This document shows, piece by piece, positions 1-6,202 of a stretch of 29,124 nt of DNA. Below the pieces are notes generated by a model. It worked only from the letters and a program-made list of their open reading frames with translations. It searched no databases and had not been told where the DNA came from. Numbering within the stretch: position 1 is the first letter of the stretch; the number at the start of each line of letters is the position of its first letter. Where the stretch lies: the IMG/VR virus record IMGVR_UViG_3300022699_000007, positions 1 to 29,124 of that record; one strand, given 5' to 3'. This stretch comes from a virus. A program made the translations under genes and the position numbers.

Positions 1-21
1 CTGTTGCAAAGAAAAAATAAT

Positions 22-70
22 CTGCTAGACTCTTAGCAGCATAAGGCTACCCAGGGGTATAGACCCCTGG
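22..70 (+). promoter_or_regulatory. Two small hairpins ahead of the scaffold gene
   Basis: Two stem-loops lie between the probable end of an upstream gene and the scaffold start. The first pairs CTGCTA (22-27) with TAGCAG (34-39). The second is a perfect 8-bp stem, CCAGGGGT (51-58) with ACCCCTGG (63-70), around a four-base loop. Neither is followed by a T run, so intrinsic termination is doubtful. RNA processing or control of expression between the upstream gene and the scaffold is possible. A short reading frame ending in VAKKK and a TAA at 18-20 could be the C-terminus of an upstream gene, which by synteny would be the portal, but too little of it is present to call. Confidence 0.5.
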
Positions 71-91
71 CCCCAACATAAGGATACCATA

Positions 92-1045
92 ATGGCCCAA
101 CTCGATACTGTTAAAACCCCTAAGACTGCTGGCTACATTGACCGTGGCTACAACTATGCAAAAAAGAAAATGCTTCTTGAGCAAGAAGAAAAAGAGATTG
201 CTCGTCTAGAGGCCCAGCAGAGGGGTGAGACCCTTGAAGAAGAAACCGAGGAATCCGATAGCGAGGGTGCTGAGGCAACCCAAGTTCAGGAAGCAAGTCA
301 TACCCAACAAGAAGAGGCCGACTCGGAAGTTGAAGCACAGGAAGATGACTCTAACCTAGACCCTGAGGAAAAATCTTTCAAGAAGCGGTATGGTGATCTT
401 CGTCGCCACATGCAGCAGAAAGAGAAAGAGTGGCAGGACCGCCTAGAAGCTCTTGAGGGTCGAGCAAAGACTCAGAACATTATCCCACCCAAGTCTGATG
501 AAGACATTGAGAAGTGGGCCAAGAAGTATCCTGATGTTGCTGGCATTGTTGAAACGATTGCCGCTAAAAAAGCACAGGAACTGTTTAAGACTGCAGAGTC
601 TCGACTCGCTGAGTTTGACAAGGTGCAGTCTGAAGCTACTCGCACAAGAGCAGAGAACCAGATTCGGGATTCCCACCCCGACTTTGACAAGCTTCGTGCA
701 AGTGATGAGTTCCATGACTGGGCAGATGCTCAACCCAAGTGGGTTCAGGATGCCCTGTATGAGAATGCAGACGATCCTGCTTCCGTTGTCCGTGTGATTG
801 ACCTCTACAAAGTAGACAAGGGTCTTAATCCCGCAGCAAAGAAGCAGACTGCAAAGGATGCTGCCTCGGTGGTCAACCGCAAGACCTCGAAGGCAAACAT
901 AGATCCTGATGACTCCTCGAACTACATCAAGGAGTCTCAGGTAGCTAAGATGTCGGCAGACGAGTTTGAGAAACGCTCTGACGAGATCAACCAGGCAATC
1001 CGCTCTGGAAAATTTGTGTACGATATTTCTGGTAGAGCAAGATAA
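92..1045 (+). CDS. Putative capsid assembly scaffolding protein
   Basis: This 317-residue protein is probably the internal scaffold around which the procapsid assembles. The sequence is highly charged and almost free of cysteine. Residues about 45-95 form a very acidic stretch rich in E, D, Q and S. Charged, helix-favouring segments with coiled-coil character follow (about 95-180), and the C-terminal third is basic. Scaffold proteins typically show this composition and position. The start is supported by an ATAAGGAT Shine-Dalgarno-like sequence upstream of ATG 92. The gene lies directly before the major capsid gene, as in T7-like and many marine podoviruses. No catalytic motif is visible. The role is inferred from composition and synteny, not from a recognised domain. 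Confidence 0.75.
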   Translation: MAQLDTVKTPKTAGYIDRGYNYAKKKMLLEQEEKEIARLEAQQRGETLEEETEESDSEGAEATQVQEASHTQQEEADSEVEAQEDDSNLDPEEKSFKKRYGDLRRHMQQKEKEWQDRLEALEGRAKTQNIIPPKSDEDIEKWAKKYPDVAGIVETIAAKKAQELFKTAESRLAEFDKVQSEATRTRAENQIRDSHPDFDKLRASDEFHDWADAQPKWVQDALYENADDPASVVRVIDLYKVDKGLNPAAKKQTAKDAASVVNRKTSKANIDPDDSSNYIKESQVAKMSADEFEKRSDEINQAIRSGKFVYDISGRAR

Positions 1046-1048
1046 GTG

Positions 1049-1076
1049 TTGACAACTGTTTTGTTCTGAGTATAAC
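1049..1076 (+). promoter_or_regulatory. Sigma70-type promoter for the capsid gene
   Basis: A perfect -35 hexamer TTGACA (1049-1054) is separated by 16 bases from TATAAC (1071-1076), one mismatch from TATAAT. It begins three bases after the scaffold stop codon, so it would give the capsid gene its own transcript with a leader of about 220 bases. The -10 sits in the context AGTATAACTAG, and the leftward promoter at 27979-28006 has the same context. This supports a real, shared promoter class read by the host RNA polymerase. Confidence 0.7.
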
Positions 1077-1081
1077 TAGGC

Positions 1082-1304
1082 AGCAGTAGTCAAGAGCCTC
1101 CCCTTGGGGATTACCTCTGACTACTCTGCTTTCCAAAAGCCTAAACGACAAGTAAGAACTACCTGGACCAGTACAGGCCCGTATACGCTACAAGCTATAA
1201 CTGATCATTATATGCTGTAGGCTATACGCACCCTAGAACGGACAGCCTCTTGATTGTGATGTTTAGCTTCTCATCAAAGCCAAACTATCATAGGAGGATA
1301 TAAC
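1082..1304 (+). promoter_or_regulatory. Structured 5' leader of the capsid mRNA
   Basis: The stretch between the promoter and the capsid gene has no convincing gene but has two inverted repeats. The first pairs AGC-AGTAGTCA (1082-1092) with TGACTACT..GCT (1118-1130) and encloses a CCCC/GGGG mini-stem (1100-1109). The second is a long imperfect repeat with 19-base arms at 1181-1199 and 1209-1227; TATA, TGTAG and TATAC blocks pair, separated by mismatches. A strong AGGAGG ribosome-binding site (1292-1297) precedes capsid ATG 1305. A stable leader could protect or tune the most highly expressed phage mRNA. That function is inferred. Confidence 0.5.
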
Positions 1305-2378
1305 ATGGCTTTTCAATCCGCTGCAGGTTGGGGTAACCTGCCCAACGGGAACTTCTCGTCGGTAATCTACTCCAAGAAGGTGCAGCTTGCACTCCGCAAG
1401 TCCACCGTTGTTGGCGACATCACCAACTCTGACTACTTCGGTGAGATCGCTGCTCAGGGCGACACCGTCCGCATCATCAAAGAGCCTGAAATCTCGGTCT
1501 CGTCCTACGCTCGTGGTACGCAGATCACCGCTCAGGATCTGGATGACGAAGACTTCTCGCTCGTTATCGACAAGTCGAACTACTTCGCATTCAAAGTCGA
1601 TGACATTGAAGAAGCACACTCGCATGTGAACTTCATGGATCTGGCAACGGATCGTGCTGCTTATCGTCTGGCTGACCAGTACGACCAGGAAGTCCTGGGC
1701 TACCTGTCGGGCTACAAGCAGGGTGCTCTCCACGCAAACGCCAATGCTGTCAATGACATTGTCAACGGCACCAAGGCTGTGGACACCGCTGGTTCGGACG
1801 AACTGCTTGCTTCGATGAAGCTCAAGAAGGGTGACTTCGGCAACATCGCAACGACCTCGGCTGGTGATCACTCGATCCCCGTCGCTGCTCGTCTGCCTGG
1901 TGCCACTGCCCTGCCCACCGCCTACGTTTCGCCTGTCATGCTGATCAACCGCATGGGTCGTCTTCTTGACCAGCAGAACGTGGACAAGCAGGGCCGCTGG
2001 GTTGTGATCGACCCGATCATGATGGAAATCCTGATGGACGAAGACAGCCGTTTCCTGAACGCTGACTTCGGTGACTCGGGTGCTCTCCGTAATGGTCTGG
2101 CACTGACCAACTGGAACGGCTTCCGTGTGTACGTCTCCAACAACCTGCCGAAGGTTGGTGGCGGTGCTGGCACCACGGGTACTGCAAACCAGAACACCGA
2201 CTATGGTGTTATCGTCGCTGGCCACGAGTCGGCTGTTGCAACTGCAGAGCAGATCAACAAGACCGAGACCTATCGTGACCCCGACTCGTTCGCAGACATC
2301 GTTCGTGGTATGCACCTGTACGGTCGCAAGATTCTTCGTCCCGAAGCTCTTGTGACAGCAAAATATAACCTTGCCTAG
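1305..2378 (+). CDS. Major capsid protein
   Basis: This 357-residue protein is the likely HK97-fold shell subunit. Supporting features are its length, its place right after the scaffold, the strongest ribosome-binding site in the block (AGGAGG, eight bases from ATG), and a coat-protein-like layout. An N-terminal segment around residues 10-30 (NFSSVIYSKKVQLALRK) precedes a beta-rich core with GDTVRI and a DLATDRAAYRLADQYDQEV helix, then a C-terminal P-domain/A-domain region with VVIDPIMMEILMDEDSRF and GFRVYVSNNLP. Arginine is encoded only by CGT and CGC, with no AGA or AGG, and the gene is more GC-rich than its neighbours, as expected of a very highly expressed gene. Long antisense reading frames here are shadows of this codon bias. 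Confidence 0.9.
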   Translation: MAFQSAAGWGNLPNGNFSSVIYSKKVQLALRKSTVVGDITNSDYFGEIAAQGDTVRIIKEPEISVSSYARGTQITAQDLDDEDFSLVIDKSNYFAFKVDDIEEAHSHVNFMDLATDRAAYRLADQYDQEVLGYLSGYKQGALHANANAVNDIVNGTKAVDTAGSDELLASMKLKKGDFGNIATTSAGDHSIPVAARLPGATALPTAYVSPVMLINRMGRLLDQQNVDKQGRWVVIDPIMMEILMDEDSRFLNADFGDSGALRNGLALTNWNGFRVYVSNNLPKVGGGAGTTGTANQNTDYGVIVAGHESAVATAEQINKTETYRDPDSFADIVRGMHLYGRKILRPEALVTAKYNLA

Positions 2379-2390
2379 TAACTATTTGAT

Positions 2391-2810
2391 ATGATTGAAA
2401 AAACTCCCCACGACCATCCAGCACGTAAAGCACGTAACTGTATAAGTTGTGGGGAGTTCAAGCAGGCTGATCAATTTTCTTGCTACAGGGCTAAAAGATC
2501 CTACGGGGGCTACCAGGCAGTAAGAAGTTGTAAAGAGTGTGAGACGCATCGAAAACTCGTATCACACTTGAAGAATACTTATGATCTTGATTACGAAGAC
2601 TATCTTAGGATGGTTGAAGAACAAGACAATAAGTGTTATCTATGCGGGGAGAGTCCTTCTGATGTCTACGGCAGATTGGTTGTAGACCACTGCCACAAGA
2701 CAGGCAAGGTTAGAAAGCTCCTTTGTAGAATGTGCAATGTACATCTTTCCCGTATAGAAGCCTGCCCAGACTACTTCAATCGTGTCAAAGATTACTTATC
2801 AGATAGCTAA
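2391..2810 (+). CDS. HNH homing-type endonuclease (endonuclease VII-like)
   Basis: This 139-residue free-standing HNH nuclease probably mobilises its own gene into related phages. It has two cysteine pairs at the N-terminus (C17-x2-C20 and C47-x2-C50). A zinc-bound HNH core then has CYLC (82-85), VVDHCHKTGKVRKLLC with Asp99, His100 and His102, and MCN ending near residue 116, the pattern of the recombination endonuclease VII family. It sits between the capsid gene and the next head gene with only 12 and 17 flanking bases and no clear ribosome-binding site. It uses many AGA codons, unlike both neighbours, which suggests insertion from elsewhere. A homologous module is found at 22024-22617. Confidence 0.88.
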   Translation: MIEKTPHDHPARKARNCISCGEFKQADQFSCYRAKRSYGGYQAVRSCKECETHRKLVSHLKNTYDLDYEDYLRMVEEQDNKCYLCGESPSDVYGRLVVDHCHKTGKVRKLLCRMCNVHLSRIEACPDYFNRVKDYLSDS

Positions 2811-2827
2811 CATAGGAGATACATATC

Positions 2828-3313
2828 ATGGCTACTGTTACCACTCTCGCAGGTGGCGCAACCGCAGGCCGTACGGCTGGTTCCGTTCCCTACCTCGTCA
2901 GCGTGAACATTGACTTCGCTGCTGCTGCAACTGCTAAGGGTTCGGCCCTGGCTGCTGCAGACATCATCGAAGCACTCAACGTTCCCGCAAACACCGTCGC
3001 TCTGACCGCTGGCATTGAAGTCGTTACGGCTCTTGCTGGTGAGTCGGCAGACACCCGTCTTCTGTTGGGTGTCACTGGCGGTGACGTTGATGCCTTCGTC
3101 GCTTCGTGGGACGCAACTGCTGCTGCTGCTGGTGCTTATGCTCCTGCTGCTGCAACGGTCCCCGTTGTGTTCGGTTCGGCTGACACCATTGATCTGGAAA
3201 TCGACGCAGCCACGACTGCACCCACTGGTGGTGTTGTCCGTGTCTGGGCCGTTCTGATGGATGTTGATGGCCGCTACGGCGCAGCCGAAGTTGATCGTGA
3301 TCAACTCGCATAA
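2828..3313 (+). CDS. Probable head or virion structural protein
   Basis: This 161-residue, alanine-, valine- and threonine-rich protein has no cysteine and no recognisable enzyme motif. The composition suggests an all-beta virion protein such as a capsid decoration or head protein. Its codon use (CGT/CGC arginine, high GC) matches the capsid gene, implying similarly high expression. An ATAGGAGATA ribosome-binding site lies just upstream of ATG 2828, immediately after the HNH gene. Without that insertion it would directly follow the capsid gene. I do not recognise a named family; the structural assignment is from composition, codon use and position. Confidence 0.6.
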   Translation: MATVTTLAGGATAGRTAGSVPYLVSVNIDFAAAATAKGSALAAADIIEALNVPANTVALTAGIEVVTALAGESADTRLLLGVTGGDVDAFVASWDATAAAAGAYAPAAATVPVVFGSADTIDLEIDAATTAPTGGVVRVWAVLMDVDGRYGAAEVDRDQLA

Positions 3314-3322
3314 GTAATAGGA

Positions 3323-3346
3323 GGGGGCTGCTTTCGGGTGGCCCCC
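3323..3346 (+). promoter_or_regulatory. GC-rich stem-loop between AGGAGG and the next start
   Basis: GGGGGC (3323-3328) pairs with GCCCCC (3341-3346), extended by TGC/GTG pairs around a TTTCG loop. There is no T run after it, so it is a poor intrinsic terminator, though it could attenuate transcription after the capsid genes. An AGGAGG Shine-Dalgarno sequence at 3319-3324 overlaps its 5' foot, and the next gene starts at 3355, eight bases past the 3' foot. The hairpin could therefore bring the ribosome-binding site close to the start codon. Confidence 0.55.
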
Positions 3347-3354
3347 ACTACCAC

Positions 3355-3750
3355 ATGAGGGTACTTCATTCTAAGAAAAAAGTTGAAGGCTTTGAGCACA
3401 GAATTTTTTCTTTGACTGACGTATACTGGAAACTGGATGAGGCTGCAGTCCTCGATCATAAGTTTCGGAAAGCACTGGCTAAGTCCCTAGACGAACAGGG
3501 GATGATGTGGCCACCCATAGTCTGGAGTCAGGAAACTTTCCTAACTTATCTGGAAGAGGGTGGTAGGAGACACGACCCCTCTAAGTCTATAGATATTGAT
3601 CTGGACTACAGAGTTGCAATAGGGAACAACAGGTTCTACTACGCAGAACAGAATGGCTACACCCACATTGAATGCGTCATGGCTGGAGTGTGGCAGGATC
3701 GGGACACCATCCTGGCTCAGACTGAGATGGAATACAGGAAGGACTACTAG
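3355..3750 (+). CDS. ParB/sulfiredoxin-like fold protein
   Basis: This is a 131-residue protein. Its C-terminal half contains VAIGNNRFYYAEQNGYTHIE, which resembles the ParB/Srx-fold signature in which a glycine and polar residues precede an Arg-centred helix (compare the GxHR..AA...G pattern of ParB). The N-terminal half has DEAAVLDHKFRKALAKSLDEQG, also like the region in ParB-type domains that names a set of neighbours. Phage ParB-like proteins include nucleases and modification proteins, so the biochemical role here is open. The start has no adjacent ribosome-binding site except the one behind the 3323-3346 hairpin. The stop is two bases before the next start. Confidence 0.55.
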   Translation: MRVLHSKKKVEGFEHRIFSLTDVYWKLDEAAVLDHKFRKALAKSLDEQGMMWPPIVWSQETFLTYLEEGGRRHDPSKSIDIDLDYRVAIGNNRFYYAEQNGYTHIECVMAGVWQDRDTILAQTEMEYRKDY

Positions 3751-3752
3751 AC

Positions 3753-4190
3753 ATGGCTATCACAACGGCAATGTGTACAAGCTTCAAGCAGGAGTTGCTT
3801 GGTGGTACTCATGACTTGGATACCGACAGCATCAAGCTTGCACTGATTAAGGCTGCACCTGCTGGCACGTATGGTGCTGCTACGACGAATTACTCTGATG
3901 TAACTGGTAACTCAGATGAAGCCAGTGGCACCAACTACACTACAGGTGGTCAGGTACTTGATGGGGCCACCATCTCTGTGACTGGCACCACAGCAATCGT
4001 TGACTTCACTGACGAAGTCTTTGCTGATGTGACTGTGTCTACGGATGGTTGTATCATCTACAATGCCTCTAAGTCAAACCGTGCTATTGCTGTGATTGAC
4101 TTTGGTGGTACTGTCAGCGCCACTGCTGGTGACTTGACGATTGAGTTCCCTACTGCGGATGCTTCTAACGCTGTGATCCGCATCGCCTAA
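3753..4190 (+). CDS. Probable virion structural protein
   Basis: This 145-residue protein is rich in threonine, alanine, glycine and aspartate, with alternating beta-strand-like segments (for example AIAVIDFGGTVSATAGDLTI near the C-terminus). No catalytic motif is visible. It lies between head genes and the repeat protein at 4206 and is compositionally a phage structural protein, perhaps a head-completion or decoration protein. The ATG follows the preceding stop by two bases, with AAGGA about ten bases upstream. I do not recognise a named family. Confidence 0.6.
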   Translation: MAITTAMCTSFKQELLGGTHDLDTDSIKLALIKAAPAGTYGAATTNYSDVTGNSDEASGTNYTTGGQVLDGATISVTGTTAIVDFTDEVFADVTVSTDGCIIYNASKSNRAIAVIDFGGTVSATAGDLTIEFPTADASNAVIRIA

Positions 4191-4205
4191 TAGAAGGTAG
4201 CGGCT

Positions 4206-4982
4206 ATGGCTGTCACTGTCAATGCAGCAGTCTATGGTGTAGCAGTATATGGTGTTGCCAGATACGGCAAGATCATTGTCAGCAACCTAGACCAGGCAGT
4301 AGCCACTGGCCAAGTAAATGCAGTACAGGTTAATCTTTCTGTAACACTTGCAAGCGTATCTGCCACTGGTTCTGTAGAAAGCCTGACTGCTGGTGGTTTT
4401 GAAGTAGACATCTCTGAGAAGGTTTCCACTGGTGTTCTTGCTACAGGTCAAGTCTCTGCAGTACAGGTTAATGTCGTTGAGTCTGTAACTGGTGTCTCTG
4501 CTGCCTTTACTCTGAATGGTGAGGGTATTAGTGTCAGATCTGTCAATAGAGTCCCTGTAATTGGTGTCTCTGCCACAGGCTCTGTTGAAGCTGTACAAGA
4601 GAATGTCAGTGAGAAACTTGGGTCTGTATCTGGTACAGCAAGTGTCAGCCCAGTCCAAGTTAATGTCACTGAGATACTGGGTTCTGTTGCAGCCACTGGC
4701 AGTATCGGCACACTGGCACTCAGCAACACTGTTACTCCCACAGGTGTTCAGGCACAGGGTTTTGTCAACAGGGTTGAACCTAAGACAAGTGAAGTTCTTG
4801 GCAGTGTAAGTGCAACAGGCTTTGTCGGTAGTCTTAAAGTCAGTACGACTGCAGGCATCACCTCTGTTGGTATGACAGGCTCTGTGACAGCGACAACTCA
4901 GACTGCCGTAGTGTTCAACTTTGAGGCAGTTAAAGAGACCTACAGTAGGCAGAGAACCATCTACCTTTCGAGGGCTGCATAA
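4206..4982 (+). CDS. Repetitive beta-rich structural protein
   Basis: This 258-residue protein consists mostly of about ten tandem units of roughly 20 residues (33-242), each starting with a variant of ATGSV and often ending in GSVS, for example ATGSVEAVQENVSEKLGSVS. This would give a repetitive beta structure such as a solenoid or fibre. The N-terminus (AAVYGVAVYGVARYGK) has a short tyrosine/glycine repeat. The C-terminus (YSRQRTIYLSRAA) resembles the R-V-Y-I motif repeated in the following 56-residue protein. An AAGGTAG ribosome-binding site precedes the start, and the stop overlaps the next start as TAATG. It is probably a virion component; the exact location is unknown. Confidence 0.65.
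   Translation: MAVTVNAAVYGVAVYGVARYGKIIVSNLDQAVATGQVNAVQVNLSVTLASVSATGSVESLTAGGFEVDISEKVSTGVLATGQVSAVQVNVVESVTGVSAAFTLNGEGISVRSVNRVPVIGVSATGSVEAVQENVSEKLGSVSGTASVSPVQVNVTEILGSVAATGSIGTLALSNTVTPTGVQAQGFVNRVEPKTSEVLGSVSATGFVGSLKVSTTAGITSVGMTGSVTATTQTAVVFNFEAVKETYSRQRTIYLSRAA
4302..4931 (+). repeat. About ten tandem 60-bp protein repeats
   Basis: Within the 4206 gene, units of about 20 codons (some 24-26) repeat about ten times. The amino-acid pattern is roughly A-T-G-S-V-x-A-V-Q-V-N-V-S-E-x-L-G-S-V-S. DNA copies are diverged, so the array is old or under amplification followed by drift rather than a recent slippage product. Confidence 0.7.
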
Positions 4983-5152
4983 TGGCCACAACCAGTGCAG
5001 AAAGAACTGTCAGAATTGCTGCTGAGAATAGAATGATTCTTGTAGTTGACTTCTCTCAGAATCGCAGGGTCTACATCCCCAAAGAGAACAGAACAGTTAT
5101 TGTTGTTGATCGCAGGACAACATCTGCAGATCGCACAGTAAACCTAACATAG
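4982..5152 (+). CDS. Small basic beta protein
   Basis: This 56-residue reading frame starts at an ATG overlapping the preceding TAA by one base (TAATG) and ends in TAG at 5150-5152, nine bases before the next ATG. The protein contains repeated short blocks: ERTVRIAAENR, NRRVYIPKENR and DRTVNL. These look like alternating beta strands and resemble the C-terminus of the upstream protein. Tight packing between two structural genes and the start/stop overlap support a real gene. The function is unknown; it is possibly a virion component made together with its upstream partner. Confidence 0.6.
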   Translation: MATTSAERTVRIAAENRMILVVDFSQNRRVYIPKENRTVIVVDRRTTSADRTVNLT

Positions 5153-5161
5153 GATGCCTAG

Positions 5162-5482
5162 ATGAGCTACCGTTGGCCGAATAAAGACCCTGATGAGACC
5201 CTCGACTACAGCATTGACTGGTCGAGGTTCTTGGGTACAGGTGTTACTATCTCTTCTGCTCAGTGGTTTGTTGATGACGCTTCTGGGGTTAAGACTGCCA
5301 TCAACGCAGGACAGACTGTAAACAGCATCCAGAATGTAGCCCAGACCAACAACGCCACTGTTGCCACAATCAACATTGGTAGTGGCACAAACAATATAGA
5401 GTACAAGTTCTACTGCAGGATTACAGACAGTTCTGGTAGCCAGGCAGAGAGAGTTGTCAAACTGCGGATCAAGGAGAGATAA
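5162..5482 (+). CDS. Small Ig-like/beta structural protein
   Basis: This 106-residue protein begins MSYRWPNKDPDETLDYSIDW and continues with alternating beta-type segments (ATVATINIGSGTNNIEYKFY, then ERVVKLRI at the C-terminus). The layout resembles a small immunoglobulin-like or fibronectin-like beta sandwich, common on phage capsids and tails. AGGATG precedes the ATG. The stop touches the next start, with AAGGAGAG serving as that gene's ribosome-binding site. I recognise no enzyme motif. A head- or tail-decoration role is inferred from position just upstream of the tail tubular genes. Confidence 0.6.
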   Translation: MSYRWPNKDPDETLDYSIDWSRFLGTGVTISSAQWFVDDASGVKTAINAGQTVNSIQNVAQTNNATVATINIGSGTNNIEYKFYCRITDSSGSQAERVVKLRIKER

Positions 5483-6202
5483 ATGGCGTATGACTTCCTT
5501 GGCCTTGTAAATGACATCAACAAAAGACTTAATGAAGTTGAGTTGACCTCTGCTAACTTTGCTACTGTCACTGGCTTCTACAGTGCAGCAAAAGACTCTG
5601 TTAATGCCTCACTGCGTTACATCAATCAGGCTGCATTTGAGTGGCCGTTCAATCATGTCGAGCAGGAGGATGTGCTGACTGCTGGCGAGATTCGCTATGG
5701 TTATCCTGCTGACACCAAGACGGTTGACTTTGACTCCTTCAGAATCAAACGGTCTTCTACTTTTAATAATGAAACACAGAAGCTGAAGATTATTTCCTAC
5801 GAAGAATACCTAGATAGATACGTAGATGATGAGTACAACACCAGCAACACTGGCATTCGTACTATTCCTCGCCTAGTCTTCCGCACTCCCAATCAGGGCT
5901 TTGGTGTGTATCCTGCACCTGACAATGCTTATGAGTTGGTATACGAATACTACAGACTGCCTGTTGACCTTATTGGTGCTACAGACGTTCCCAGCATTCC
6001 TGAGCAGTTCCGTTATGTGATTATTGACGGTGCAATGTACCACGCATACTTGTTCCGTGGTAACACTCAGGATGCAACCATTCAGTTTCAGAAGTTTGAG
6101 GAGGGGATCAAGGACATGAGAACCCTCTACATCAACAGGTATGACTACGTAAGAGACACCCGTGTTATGGGTAGTTCCTCCTTCAGCCCCAGAGTTGCTT
6201 GA
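5483..6202 (+). CDS. Tail tubular protein A / head-tail adaptor
   Basis: This 239-residue protein matches the T7 gp11-type adaptor ring that joins the portal to the tail nozzle. Familiar features include an N-terminal helical segment with ASLRYINQAAFEWPFN near residues 40-55, a region with YPADTKTVDFDSFRIKRSS, the middle motif PRLVFRTPNQGFGVYPAPD, and the ending RTLYINRYDYVRDTRV. The length is close to that of T7 gp11 (about 196 aa) and other podovirus adaptors. It is followed, with a one-base overlap, by the nozzle-like protein, the same order as T7 genes 11 and 12. The start has AAGGAGAG upstream. Confidence 0.82.
   Translation: MAYDFLGLVNDINKRLNEVELTSANFATVTGFYSAAKDSVNASLRYINQAAFEWPFNHVEQEDVLTAGEIRYGYPADTKTVDFDSFRIKRSSTFNNETQKLKIISYEEYLDRYVDDEYNTSNTGIRTIPRLVFRTPNQGFGVYPAPDNAYELVYEYYRLPVDLIGATDVPSIPEQFRYVIIDGAMYHAYLFRGNTQDATIQFQKFEEGIKDMRTLYINRYDYVRDTRVMGSSSFSPRVA

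Noticed and set aside
1259-1303. 14-codon leader-peptide frame ending just before the capsid ATG and containing its ribosome-binding site
   Set aside because: No ribosome-binding site of its own and no repeat of a regulated codon; probably chance, though it could be tested.
1263-2315. 350-codon antisense reading frame across the capsid gene
   Set aside because: It mirrors the strong codon bias of the capsid gene and has no ribosome-binding site or protein-like composition.
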